Shown piece after piece: positions 26,698-35,153 of a stretch of 54,640 bases of DNA (positions within the stretch are counted from its first letter, which is position 1; every line of letters starts with the position of its first letter). The stretch covers positions 1 to 54,640 of the forward strand of contig NZ_NFLQ01000021.1 in assembly GCF_002160985.1 (NCBI RefSeq), written 5' to 3'. The stretch comes from Lachnoclostridium sp. An118. GTDB taxonomy: Bacteria > Bacillota > Clostridia > Lachnospirales > Lachnospiraceae. Under the pieces are notes generated by a model that was not told the origin of the DNA, ran no database searches, and saw only the letters and a list, made by a program, of their open reading frames with translations. Position numbers and translations under genes: made by a program.

Positions 26698-26698
26698 T
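26681..26698. repeat. attL, 18-bp core
   Basis: This copy of CAAGAGGTGAGTGCTAAT forms the spacer and right arm of the hsp20 CIRCE site. The matching copy is at 50276-50293. Confidence 0.88.
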
Positions 26699-27109
26699 TT
26701 TTTAAATAATTTTTTTGGAAGGTTTTTGGAAAACCTCAAAAAAGCTTGATTTTACTGGCTTTTTCGGGCTTTCCAAATTTTCGATTTTTTCAAAAAATGG
26801 CTTACTACACCATTTTTACACCATTTCTACACCAATTTGCGCGAAAACTACGAGCCATGCAGGGACAAAATCGGGATGCCTTTTGGGAGCTTGCTCACAT
26901 AAAGGCAGCTCCGGTTTTGGACCTATAAGGCGACAGCCGCGACCGAATGAACGCAGTTCATGAGGTGGCATGGCGAGTAGCTATCTGTAATCATTCTCAA
27001 GGAAATCTGAGTTAATTTACTACACCATCAAACGCGGAAAAATCCGTTTTTTTTGCGATTTTCACTCTAAGGCAGTCAAAAATCTCTGATTTGTAAACTG
27101 AAAATCCTG
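26699..27109. other. left end of element: integrase arm sites, no gene
   Basis: No gene is supported here. The motif TTACTACACCAT occurs at 26802-26813 and 27017-27028, with weaker copies TTACACCAT and CTACACCA at about 26816-26835. The same 12-mer occurs twice in tandem near the right end. These are likely arm-type binding sites for the integrase. The stretch 26850-26990 is more GC-rich and could hold a remnant or a structured RNA, but I cannot assign it. Confidence 0.55.
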
Positions 27110-28321
27110 TCACATGATTTGAACCAAATCCATCTTCGCAATCTCTCTTTCGATCCTGGATCGGTCTGTGATGTGGTTATAAACTTCCATCGTGACACTG
27201 ATGTTGGCATGTCCCATCACATACTGAACGACCTTCATATCCAGATCCGTCTCTGCCATTCGGGTACAGGCTGTATGTCGGAGAATGTGGGCGGAAATAT
27301 GAGGTAGCTCTTCTGGCTTTCTCCTCTCCCGCTTTGCCCGCTCATTTTCTTCCTCGTTATACGCCTTCACAATATCCCGGAGAATAAAGTTCACGGTAGT
27401 CGGCATCATAGGACGCCCGCTCCTGCTCATGAATACGAAATTCGAAAGCCCTTCGATTTTCACATCCCTTGGAATTCCCATCTGAAAATTCAGCCGTCTC
27501 TGGGTCTCAAAGGCTTTTGCCACCATCTTGCTCATGGGTATCTCCCGGATCCCGGCTTCTGTCTTCGGCATGGTCACATGGAAATCACACCCGTCTCCAT
27601 AGTTCTTATAGATCAGCTGATGATTCACGTATACGGTCCTGGTCTTCAGATCTACATTCTTCCAGGTGAGTCCGATCAGTTCTCCACAGCGGAGTCCGGT
27701 TCCGATCATCACCTGCAGAAGTGGCAGATAGATATGGAACACCTCGCTGTTCTTTACATAGTTCAGCAGATTTTTCTGCTGGTCAAAGGACAGGGCGGTG
27801 CGTTTCTTTTCCGGTTCCCCATAATCTCCCAGCGTTCTCTTGGCCGGATTCTTCCGGATGATATCGTCATCTACAGCCACCTCAAAGCTCGGTAAGATTA
27901 TATTATGGAGAAACTTGATGGTACTGTGGGAATATTTCTGTTTGCTCAGTCGGGAATAAAACAGGCGTACATGAGATGGTCTTACCTGTACCACTTTCAT
28001 CTGTCCGAGTTCATTCCTCACAAGACTGTTCCACATCCTTCTGTAATTGGCCTGTGTACTCTCTGCCAGCTTTCTGGTATCCATGTGGATTTCAAACAGG
28101 TCATTGAGAGTCATGTTCTTGCATTGGGTATCGGTCAGAATTCCTTCGCTCTGGTCTTTCTCAATCTCTTTTTCTTTTTTCCTGAGTTCAGCCAGATCCG
28201 GAGAATAAACGGCCAGGCGTCTGCCGGTCCGTTCATCTTTGTACCGGTACATATAGAGTCCATCCTTGCGCTGGGATTCCCCTGTCCTCAGATTTCTTCC
28301 TCTATTGTCTTTTCTTGCCAC
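27110..28321 (-). CDS. int: tyrosine integrase
   Basis: This site-specific recombinase catalyses integration and excision of the element. The catalytic residues are R211 in 'GTGLRCGELIGLTW', H345-x-x-R348 in 'HILRH', H371 in 'MGHANIS' and nucleophile Y381 in 'EVYNHI'. The N-terminal arm-binding part ('GLYMYRYKDERTGRR') and SAM-like core-binding domain are those of Tn916/clostridial element integrases. The start is GTG 28321 behind AAAGGA. It lies about 400 bp from attL, the usual location. Confidence 0.93.
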   Translation of the reverse strand: MARKDNRGRNLRTGESQRKDGLYMYRYKDERTGRRLAVYSPDLAELRKKEKEIEKDQSEGILTDTQCKNMTLNDLFEIHMDTRKLAESTQANYRRMWNSLVRNELGQMKVVQVRPSHVRLFYSRLSKQKYSHSTIKFLHNIILPSFEVAVDDDIIRKNPAKRTLGDYGEPEKKRTALSFDQQKNLLNYVKNSEVFHIYLPLLQVMIGTGLRCGELIGLTWKNVDLKTRTVYVNHQLIYKNYGDGCDFHVTMPKTEAGIREIPMSKMVAKAFETQRRLNFQMGIPRDVKIEGLSNFVFMSRSGRPMMPTTVNFILRDIVKAYNEEENERAKRERRKPEELPHISAHILRHTACTRMAETDLDMKVVQYVMGHANISVTMEVYNHITDRSRIEREIAKMDLVQIM

Positions 28322-28428
28322 AAAACCATTCCTTTCTCTATTTCCACACCTCCCTGTTGTGGGGAATGGTCTTGTCCTGTCTATGAAAAGTATAGCACAA
28401 AACCAACCCCACGCACATCCGTGTTCCT

Positions 28429-28623
28429 CTATTCCGCTATTGCTTCCAGGTATTTTTCCACTTTCTGTACGGAGTACAATACCCGGCGGCCGATGGTGAT
28501 CCGGGCTCCCGCATCTTCCGCAATCTTCCTTGCAGTCATCTGTCCGCAGGAAAGCATAGCGGCCAGACCTTCAATATCCACTGCCAGACGGCAGTTGCTC
28601 TCTCTTTCTTTTGTCTGTCTCAT
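28429..28623 (-). CDS. xis: excisionase-like winged-HTH protein
   Basis: This 64-aa basic protein has a MerR/excisionase-type helix-turn-helix ('DIEGLAAMLSCGQMTARKIAEDAG', about 16-39) followed by a wing 'ARITIGRRVLYSVQKVEKYLE'. Such proteins bend attachment-site DNA and direct the integrase toward excision. It lies 107 bp upstream of the integrase gene and starts directly at the stop of the DnaC-like gene. Confidence 0.85.
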   Translation of the reverse strand: MRQTKERESNCRLAVDIEGLAAMLSCGQMTARKIAEDAGARITIGRRVLYSVQKVEKYLEAIAE

Positions 28624-29477
28624 TTACCTCATCTCCTCCTTTATTCTTTTCTGCATTCGCCCCAGCTTTTCCTGAGCCGTACGTTTTCGAAGACTCTCAC
28701 CTTTAAACTGAACCGGCACGCACATCTCCAGCAACCGGTCATAAATCCTGGCATGCGCTGTATCCTGCGGATTCTTTAACTCCTGCAGCGTCAGATTGGT
28801 CGTCGCGATCAGGGGCTTCCCACTCCGATATCTGCCGTCAATCACCGCATAGATCTGTTCCAGTCCGTACTCTGTCCCCCGCTCCATTCCAAAATCATCC
28901 AGAATCAGCAACGGAACTCTGCACAGATTTTTTATGTATGTATTCTTCTCTGAAAAATTAGCAGACAGATCATTCAGCACTTCCGCAAAATTGTTCATAC
29001 GTACTTCTATCTCCTGTTTCAACAGTGCATTGGCAATACAGCCCGCCAGAAAACTTTTCCCGGTTCCCACTGCTCCCCAGAAGAGGTAGCCTGTATTTTC
29101 CGCCTTCATTGTTTCCCAGTCTTTCACATAAAGCTTTGCAAGCACGGTATTTTCGGAAAGTCCCTTATCATTCTTAAATGTCCATTCCTTCATGGATCTA
29201 TCCGAGAAACAATGTTCCTTCAATTCTCTGACGACAGCTTCATGGCGCTGCTGTTCCCTGTACTGTTCCTCTTCTTTTCTCTTTTGCCTCCGGCACTCAC
29301 ATTCACGCGGATGTTTTTTATTCCCAAAACTCCAATTTTCTCCTGATCGAAATAAGCCTCCTTCGGTTCATGGCATTGTCCACAATACAGGAGCCCGTCT
29401 TCTCCGATGTAATCCTTCCCGGTTCTTTCTCCCTGCTGACTCATGTTCTTTACTGTTTCTTCTACCATCTTGTTCAT
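28624..29477 (-). pseudogene. DnaC-like helicase loader, one-base frameshift
   Basis: Two frames together encode a DnaC/IstB-type AAA+ ATPase. The first (29477 to about 29330) has a zinc-finger start 'CGQCHEPKE'. After a shift, the next frame reads 'GNKKHPRECECRRQKRKEEEQ', which supplies the matching CxC, and continues into Walker A 'GAVGTGKSF', Walker B 'LLILDDFG' and sensor 'ATTNLT'. The shift lies at AAAA 29326-29329, where five A would restore one frame of about 284 residues. It may be a homopolymer sequencing error or a real loss. An internal ATG at 29223 could still give a 199-aa ATPase. Confidence 0.8.
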
Positions 29478-30220
29478 AAACTTTCCTCCTCACTGCAGGT
29501 ATAATCCGGAACGTTTTTTACCGGGGCTGACCGTTCTGCCCATCTTCTCAAGGTAACAGCATGATCAGCATATTGCTTTCCACTGGAACGCATATAACTG
29601 GACAGTTCCTCGATCAGCCTGTCTAATTCCCGGATCTCCTGTTTCAATTCTCCATATTCTGTTTCGGAGAGAAACACATTGTGATATTTACCATAGGCAG
29701 AGTGCGCTTCTCTCTCTTTATTTATTTGACTATATATCATTTGACTATTACTCGTTTTATTAGGGGATACTTTTCTACCCCTCACAGGGACAGTTTTCTT
29801 TCCCTCATAAGTATCTTTTTCTTTCCCTATGGGGGATAATTTTCTTTCCTTCACAGGGACACTTTTCTTTCCCTCTGCCGGGATTCTGACATACAGCAGA
29901 TTGGGCTTTGAAAATCCCTGCTTTTGTCTTTCTAAAAGTCCGGCATCTTCCAGTTCATTCAAAGCTTTCTTAATGGTCATATGACTCTTTACCAACACTT
30001 GCGCCAAATCCATGATTGGGTAAATCACGTAAATATACCCTTTTTCATTCTTCCATCCGTTATTCCTTGAAATCTTGGACCAATCCAGCAACAGGGCATA
30101 CAAAATCCTGGCTGTCTGAGTCAGGTTCATATCCAACAGAAACCGTGGGTAAGGAATGAAATCCCTGATCAGGGTCCGCTCTGTCAAATATTCCATCTGG
30201 TCTCTATTCTTCACATCCAT
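29474..30220 (-). CDS. RepA_N-type replication initiator
   Basis: The 248-aa protein has the N-terminal winged-helix of plasmid RepA_N initiators: 'FIPYPRFLLDMNLTQTARILYALLLDW', named here by its ends F19-P22 and L40-W44, then 'IYPIMDLAQVLVKSHMTIKKALNELEDAGLLE'. The middle carries several degenerate repeats of the form 'KKSVPVKERKLSP', and the C-terminus is helical. It should let the excised circle replicate with help from the neighbouring DnaC-like loader, whose start it overlaps. ATG 30220 overlaps the stop of the small Cys-rich gene; a longer frame upstream is possible. Confidence 0.8.
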   Translation of the reverse strand: MDVKNRDQMEYLTERTLIRDFIPYPRFLLDMNLTQTARILYALLLDWSKISRNNGWKNEKGYIYVIYPIMDLAQVLVKSHMTIKKALNELEDAGLLERQKQGFSKPNLLYVRIPAEGKKSVPVKERKLSPIGKEKDTYEGKKTVPVRGRKVSPNKTSNSQMIYSQINKEREAHSAYGKYHNVFLSETEYGELKQEIRELDRLIEELSSYMRSSGKQYADHAVTLRRWAERSAPVKNVPDYTCSEEESL

Positions 30221-30419
30221 CCTTTTGTTTCTGTCTGATTTTCCGCCGGCGGCTTCGCTTGGATTCATAACAGGGGCAACAGACAATCACAGTCCGGAAA
30301 CTCTGCTTGCAGTCCCCGACACATTTCCTGCAGGTGTCATTGTGGGCGATGCGCCCTCTTTCATTGAGAAAAAAGGCCAATTCCTGTTTCCTTTTCTTGC
30401 TCATTCTCGGCACAGACAT
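30204..30419 (-). CDS. small Cys-rich protein upstream of repA
   Basis: This 71-aa basic protein has six Cys in 'CRKCVGDCKQSF' and 'VCCPCYESKR' (about 31-55), suggesting a zinc-binding fold, and a very basic tail 'KRSRRRKIRQKQK'. It is preceded by GGAAGGAGG before ATG 30419. Its stop overlaps the repA start, which suggests translational coupling. The function is unknown; binding to the origin or to RNA is possible. Confidence 0.7.
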   Translation of the reverse strand: MSVPRMSKKRKQELAFFLNERGRIAHNDTCRKCVGDCKQSFRTVIVCCPCYESKRSRRRKIRQKQKDGCEE

Positions 30420-30467
30420 TCCTCCTTCCTGCCATCCTGCCAGTACTTGGTACAGGACAGCGAAATA

Positions 30468-30601
30468 TGGTCGCGTTTCGGTATCATTTTTTGCATTTTT
30501 TGCCCTTTACGACAGGCTTTTTTGACCTCAAATATATTTGCCTGGGGTTTATCCTATCTGACGGCAGAAAACGCTGTTTGGTCGTGTTTCGGTATCGTTT
30601 T
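30468..30601. repeat. pair of 19-20 bp direct repeats in a 203-bp gap
   Basis: TGGTCGCGTTTCGGTATCA (30468-30486) and TGGTCGTGTTTCGGTATCG (30579-30597) differ at two positions and lie 111 bp apart. They fill the gap between mobC and the small Cys-rich gene, where a relaxase gene is usually found. They may be origin iterons or parts of a decayed coding repeat (111 is a multiple of three). Confidence 0.6.
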
Positions 30602-30623
30602 AGAACAATTCATCTGGACTACT

Positions 30624-31010
30624 TTAACCGCCCCGATAATCCCGTTCAAAATCCCCTGCCATCTTCAACACTTCTTCCCTGAGTGCAAATAATTCCGCGA
30701 TACAGTGACGGATTTCATCCTCCATAGCCAGCGAACGATCCCCGCCCGTATTGAAGTACCGTGTAATCTGATTCAGATTCACACCAATCTTTCCATACTC
30801 GCCTACCAACCTTCGGAGTTCTTCCATATCGGCGACCACTTCTACCCGATGCACGATTTCCTTTTCCACCAAAAGTTTCCGCAGGCATTCGGATCTGGAC
30901 ACCCCCAGGATCTCTGCCTTCCTGTCCAGAAGTTCCAGTTCAATATCCGACAGCCGGACTCCGACAAAATGCGGATAGTTCAGTTCCCGTTCTAATCTCT
31001 TTTTTCTCAT
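30624..31010 (-). CDS. mobC: MobC-type relaxosome accessory protein
   Basis: This 128-aa protein has a ribbon-helix-helix start ('HFVGVRLSDIELELLDRKAEILGVSRSECLRKLL', about 15-48) followed by the MobC signature 'LRRLVGEYGKIGVNLNQITRYFNTGG' (about 85-110). MobC helps the relaxase open oriT during mobilization. The ribosome site AAGGAGGAG precedes ATG 31010. The relaxase gene normally following it is missing here. Confidence 0.88.
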   Translation of the reverse strand: MRKKRLERELNYPHFVGVRLSDIELELLDRKAEILGVSRSECLRKLLVEKEIVHRVEVVADMEELRRLVGEYGKIGVNLNQITRYFNTGGDRSLAMEDEIRHCIAELFALREEVLKMAGDFERDYRGG

Positions 31011-31493
31011 GGCTCCTCCTTTTTTCTCTTTTCTGTTACTTCAGTAACATCACAAATGGGAGAACCGGCAGTCCTGCCGGAATCTACCTTTTGTGCTGCG
31101 TCCCACTTTCCAGTGGACGCCAATATCTGCCAGATCGGCAGATCATCGAGGGTATGGGGAATCGAAATCCCAAGCAAGAGCCCTACACTGGAAAACACGA
31201 TAGTGTATTACGGGGTGGATCTTGCTCTATAATATCTACCCCCTCACTTAACGTAACCGGGAGTGGCTATTATACAACGGCAAAAAGAAATCATTTCATT
31301 CTTTTCGATCAGATCCGCTCTTATCTTTTTATTCTTTAAAGATCCCCTCACTTAACCCAATCGTCATAGGCAGAAATACAAGGAGATTCGAAAAATCTTT
31401 TAATTTTCTGCTTCAAAAAAGATTTCCCCTCACTTATAGAAAGGAAATTCGTGAATTATACAGTGTGTGGAGACAAAGTTTTAATAAAGTGCA
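31011..31493. other. oriT-like structured region with three 11-bp iterons
   Basis: This stretch has no gene. It holds an operator-like palindrome TGTTACT-TC-AGTAACA (31034-31049) just before mobC, the inverted repeats CCGGCA/TGCCGG (around 31063-31080) and ATCTGCC/GGCAGAT (around 31125-31143), and 'ATAGTGTATTACGGGG' near 31199, which resembles nick regions of small mobilizable plasmids. The motif CCCCTCACTTA recurs at 31240-31250, 31344-31354 and 31426-31436. Together this looks like the transfer and/or replication origin. Confidence 0.6.
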
Positions 31494-31525
31494 TAAAAAA
31501 ACATCCCGTCTTTTTTGACCGGATG
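31494..31525 (-). terminator. terminator, minus strand
   Basis: CATCCGGTC and GACGGGATG pair with one mismatch around six A, then the minus strand has a run of seven or more T. It backs up the terminator at 31555-31587. Confidence 0.75.
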
Positions 31526-31554
31526 CCAGATTTTAATTCATAGATTTCTGTTAT

Positions 31555-31587
31555 AAAAAATAGCCACCAGATTTTCCGGCAGCTATT
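31555..31587 (-). terminator. terminator of the SH3-like gene / BREX operon end
   Basis: On the minus strand AATAGCTGCC pairs with GGTGGCTATT (two G-U wobbles), followed by six T. It lies 54 bp after the stop at 31641. Confidence 0.8.
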
Positions 31588-31640
31588 CGCAGTTTCCTTT
31601 TCATTTATAGATTTTATTTCGTCATACTAATATATAATCG

Positions 31641-32723
31641 TCATTTATTTCTTGGCATTTTAAACTCAGTTAATTTATAATTTTGAATCCAGCCCATACA
31701 TTCTTCACCATCTTCATTCTCCCAAATAATCTGTCTCCATTTTTTATATTTATCTCTAATTCTAACGATTTGCCCTTCCTCAAGTTTTTCAATTACAATT
31801 GAATGACAATCATGCTTCAGACGTACAATAGATTCTCTATTAACAATTCTATATTTCGTCGCATTGAGCTCTTTTGCATCATATCCAAAACCAACAACAT
31901 AATAATTGTTGACCTGTTGCGTATAATTATAATTATTTATCGTTGTTGGTGATGAATTCATAATTTCCCAAAAAAAAGATATGAGCATAATAATAAAACC
32001 TAGCCATTCTCGTATGTCTTTTGCATCTATCTTTCGCTTTTCTGTTACTGGTAAATCTTGATTTTCTTTATTTAAAGGAATGTCTGTTACTTTTTCATAT
32101 TCCGTTGCAATAGTTTCCGACACTGTATCAATATCCCATTCCTCGACCTCTGAAAAAACTTGATCTGTAACTCTTCCCAACAAATTTATATTTACATCTT
32201 CCAATGCTTTTTGCGATAATGCAGAAAATGTAGAATTGTTTTTCAAAATTTGAGAAATAAGAGAGCTACTACCAGCTTCCTGCAGTATTGTCGATAAACC
32301 TGAAATACTTGCTGATATTCCACTTATCTTCAAAAAGTCCGCAGATATCTTTAATGGTTCTATCATTTCATTCAGTACTCTAATAGCTCCATCAATATTA
32401 TGAGTGTTTACTCCTAATGAGTTGCTCATATTCTCTGTGAAACTTTTGAGTCCTGAAAAATCATAGTCCTTCATCCATGCAGTCTGATTTGCCATTAAGT
32501 TTCCCATCATACTAAATGATTCCATATGCAATTTACGCATTTTATTATAGCTACCAAGCATTTTCTGAGTTTCTGTCAATATAGGATTCCTTGCAATACC
32601 TGAAATTTCTTTCATCATCTTTGAATCATATATTCCTGCAAACTGTGATAATGCTGCACTTACCCCTGAAATATTTATTGGTTTTATTATATTGTTTATA
32701 TTTGATTCATCATATTTACTCAT
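31641..32723 (-). CDS. membrane protein with C-terminal SH3-like domain, unknown
   Basis: I do not recognise the family. The 360-aa protein has a helical N-terminal half rich in Ile/Ser/Asn with repeated 'SGISASISGLS'-like stretches (1-200), an acidic linker, one membrane helix (about 240-254, 'WLGFIIMLISFFWEI'), a segment 'NNYNYTQQVNNYYVV', and an SH3-like beta domain (about 290-352, 'EGQIVRIRDKYKKWRQIIW'). The start is ATG 32723 after GGAGGAAA. It lies after brxL, separated by a decayed gene, and shares the AT-rich composition of the cargo. A role in phage defence is plausible by location only. Confidence 0.72.
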   Translation of the reverse strand: MSKYDESNINNIIKPINISGVSAALSQFAGIYDSKMMKEISGIARNPILTETQKMLGSYNKMRKLHMESFSMMGNLMANQTAWMKDYDFSGLKSFTENMSNSLGVNTHNIDGAIRVLNEMIEPLKISADFLKISGISASISGLSTILQEAGSSSLISQILKNNSTFSALSQKALEDVNINLLGRVTDQVFSEVEEWDIDTVSETIATEYEKVTDIPLNKENQDLPVTEKRKIDAKDIREWLGFIIMLISFFWEIMNSSPTTINNYNYTQQVNNYYVVGFGYDAKELNATKYRIVNRESIVRLKHDCHSIVIEKLEEGQIVRIRDKYKKWRQIIWENEDGEECMGWIQNYKLTEFKMPRNK

Positions 32724-33020
32724 ACTTTTCCTCCATAGCAGGAATACCATACCGATATAATGCCGTCTGCATTAACACGGCTCATACCAAAATCATCCAT
32801 AAGCTACTTCACATATTGAAAAGCAAAGGTGTTATTGATATAGGATGCCCTTTGGATATCCTGTGCAATACCCATATTATATGCCATCAACAATAAATTA
32901 ACATTCTTAGCCAGATCTGGAAATTAGTCTTTTATCAAATGCAGTAAATGTCTTTCTATCATCCAGAGATGCCTGATGTTACCACAACATCTCTTCAAAA
33001 TTCTGTTCAAAAACAATTCA
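32724..33020 (-). pseudogene. remnant of a decayed gene downstream of brxL
   Basis: On the minus strand a coding-like remnant reads 'NLLLMAYNMGIAQDIQRASY', then 'NNTFAFQYVK', a stop codon, and 'LMDDFGMSRVNADGIISVWY'. That pattern matches the C-terminal part of a helical domain that ends many Firmicutes chaperone-like or defence proteins. The frame has internal stops and no start, and runs into the ribosome site of the next gene. It suggests one more cargo gene has been lost. Confidence 0.6.
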
Positions 33021-33056
33021 TCACCTTCATATCTGCTTTTGTACTGCGCTCAATTC

Positions 33057-35135
33057 TTATTCCACACCAAGTGTCTTAAATACTGCTTCTTCTGCCGAAG
33101 AATAGAAAATTAAGCTAAATGCACCTACTAAATCCGATGGTACAGTTCCCAAATCTCCTGCAGAAGTAATTGGAAGCAATACTTTCTTCGCTCCACTATC
33201 CAAGCATACTTGCAGGGTACTTGCCAGTTCATCCACCTTAATCAGAGTGCCTCCGATACTGATTTCACCAAGAATCGCAAGGCTACTCAATGGTGTCTTT
33301 CCAAGTGCTGCGGAACAGATTGCAATCAGTGTCGGCAATGCCAGATTTCCTGTCATTCCAATGCCCTGCATATCTTGATAGTTGATAATATAATCCTTTG
33401 TTGTGGTACTAATCTGACCGGAAATTCGGTTCCCATTGGCTTTCAGGTAATTAAATGCTGTATTTGTTGCTTCTTTCGGCTCTTTTCCTGATCCAATACC
33501 AGTACAAATCAGCTTTCCATTTCCAGGCATCATCTGTGTTTCCAACATATAACAGCCGAGCATTCCTGTCTTTGATTTCGAAACGGTATAGACAGATCCT
33601 GGTTTTCCCATTCCCTCTGGAATCAGCTTTCCGCCGCCCTGCTCTGGAACAGAAACATAATACTCTTCAAAACTGTCATTATCTGTATAAGAGAAATTCA
33701 CATCATAGAACTCCATACCACCGATCTTTTTCAACTGTTCTTTTACTCTGCGGCGGAGTTCCAGTGAAATCTCCACAATCTCACGTAACTCTTCTTTTGT
33801 TACCTCGCCGTCCGGATAAAGTAACTTTGTAAATCCAGAAATCATCTTACGGACAGCAATGGTATCACGCTGGTTCAGATTATTTCCAAGTCGGAAATAC
33901 TTGTCCATCAGATCACTATAGCTGTCCTTACGCAATTCACGCATAAACTCTGACAGATAATCTGTGATAAATCCATAATCGTTGGTAAAGGAATCTGGTC
34001 TGTATTTGGGAATCTCCCAACCTGGAATATAGCAATGCATACGATCCAGGAACGCTGTATCTGTTCCCATTTCCGGTGGAAATGGATCAAATAAACTGGA
34101 AGTCTTCAAAAGGGTATCTACACTCTGGTTGATATTTCCTACGAACACCATAGAAGCCTTTGCCTGAATCTCTGCCTTTCCTCGTGAAAATGCTCCGGAT
34201 GCCATGTATCCTTTCATAATCTGAATACCGTCTTTATCTTTGAACTTAATACCGGCAACCTCGTCAAAAGCAACACAATCCCACATACCAACAAGACCTA
34301 CTGTATGATTGGACATGTTATAAAAAAGATTAGCAACTGTTGTCTGTCCACCTGCAACCAATATACTGTTCGGTGAGATCTGCTCATATATGTATGATTT
34401 ACCTGTAGAACGTGGTCCCAACTCACAAAGGTTAAAGTTATTCTCTACTAGCGGAATCATACGCGCAATCAGCAACCACTTCGCTCTCTCGCTGAAACGA
34501 TCCGGCTCCAGACCTGTAGAACGAAGCAAAATATCCATCCATTCTTCTTTGGTAAAGGCTTTTCTTCCATTTCTTACTTCATCCATATCCACATGTGGCA
34601 TCTGGATTGGTGTTAGCTTTCGGATACGAATCGGCGGTGTATTCTTCTTATCTTCTTCGATAAACTCATACTCCATCTGCAATATACACCAAATACCACC
34701 ACAAAGCAGACGGTCATACTCCTTCACATAATCCGGATGAATTGTAATTCCCTTTACGCCCAGATTGGAGAACATAGCCTCATAGCGGTCTTCCTTTGTA
34801 TTTAACACAACCGTAATTCGGTCAATCACTGTGTAACTTCCTCTTTCACGCAAAAGAGAGAGAATCTTCTGCGCCTCATCCGGACGCACATAGTTATCTC
34901 TCAAAATACGCTTTACATTTTCTACTCCCTCTTCAATGATTTCGTCATCATCAGAATTACAGTACTGTCCAAGGAGATATTCCAGTACATAGACCGGAAC
35001 ATTGGCTCCTTCACGGATAGACTTTGTTAAATCCTTCCGGACAATACGACCATCATAGTATTGACGGAGCTTTTGCTTTATTTCTTCTCTCTTATCTTCG
35101 GTTTTATTTTCCTGTGTGTTGCTGAATTCGTCCAT
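33057..35135 (-). CDS. brxL: BrxL, AAA+ Lon-like protein
   Basis: This type I BREX component has an AAA+ ATPase core, with Walker A GPRSTGKS (240-247) and 'VAFDEV' at 288-293, followed by a Lon-protease-like C-terminal domain (about 510-690, 'ILGEISIGGTLIKVDELA', 'SGAKKVLLP'). The usual Lon serine motif GPSAG is not obvious at its expected place (GMTGN near 593), so proteolysis is doubtful. Related BrxL acts as a DNA-binding motor. The 692-aa length is normal. It lies 18 bp after the nuclease-like gene and ends the operon. Confidence 0.93.
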   Translation of the reverse strand: MDEFSNTQENKTEDKREEIKQKLRQYYDGRIVRKDLTKSIREGANVPVYVLEYLLGQYCNSDDDEIIEEGVENVKRILRDNYVRPDEAQKILSLLRERGSYTVIDRITVVLNTKEDRYEAMFSNLGVKGITIHPDYVKEYDRLLCGGIWCILQMEYEFIEEDKKNTPPIRIRKLTPIQMPHVDMDEVRNGRKAFTKEEWMDILLRSTGLEPDRFSERAKWLLIARMIPLVENNFNLCELGPRSTGKSYIYEQISPNSILVAGGQTTVANLFYNMSNHTVGLVGMWDCVAFDEVAGIKFKDKDGIQIMKGYMASGAFSRGKAEIQAKASMVFVGNINQSVDTLLKTSSLFDPFPPEMGTDTAFLDRMHCYIPGWEIPKYRPDSFTNDYGFITDYLSEFMRELRKDSYSDLMDKYFRLGNNLNQRDTIAVRKMISGFTKLLYPDGEVTKEELREIVEISLELRRRVKEQLKKIGGMEFYDVNFSYTDNDSFEEYYVSVPEQGGGKLIPEGMGKPGSVYTVSKSKTGMLGCYMLETQMMPGNGKLICTGIGSGKEPKEATNTAFNYLKANGNRISGQISTTTKDYIINYQDMQGIGMTGNLALPTLIAICSAALGKTPLSSLAILGEISIGGTLIKVDELASTLQVCLDSGAKKVLLPITSAGDLGTVPSDLVGAFSLIFYSSAEEAVFKTLGVE

Positions 35136-35153
35136 AACCTACCTCTTATCATA

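Noticed and set aside
26715-26963. 82-codon plus-strand frame at the element's left end
   Set aside because: It has low complexity, no ribosome site, and overlaps the integrase arm sites.
29220-29477. Independent 85-aa gene
   Set aside because: Its Cys pair is completed only in the next frame, so it is the first part of the frameshifted DnaC-like gene.
31007-31198. 63-codon minus-strand open frame upstream of mobC
   Set aside because: It runs through several inverted repeats of the oriT-like region, has no ribosome site and no known domain.
31240-31436. CRISPR array
   Set aside because: There are only three short 11-bp repeats with unequal spacing and no cas genes.
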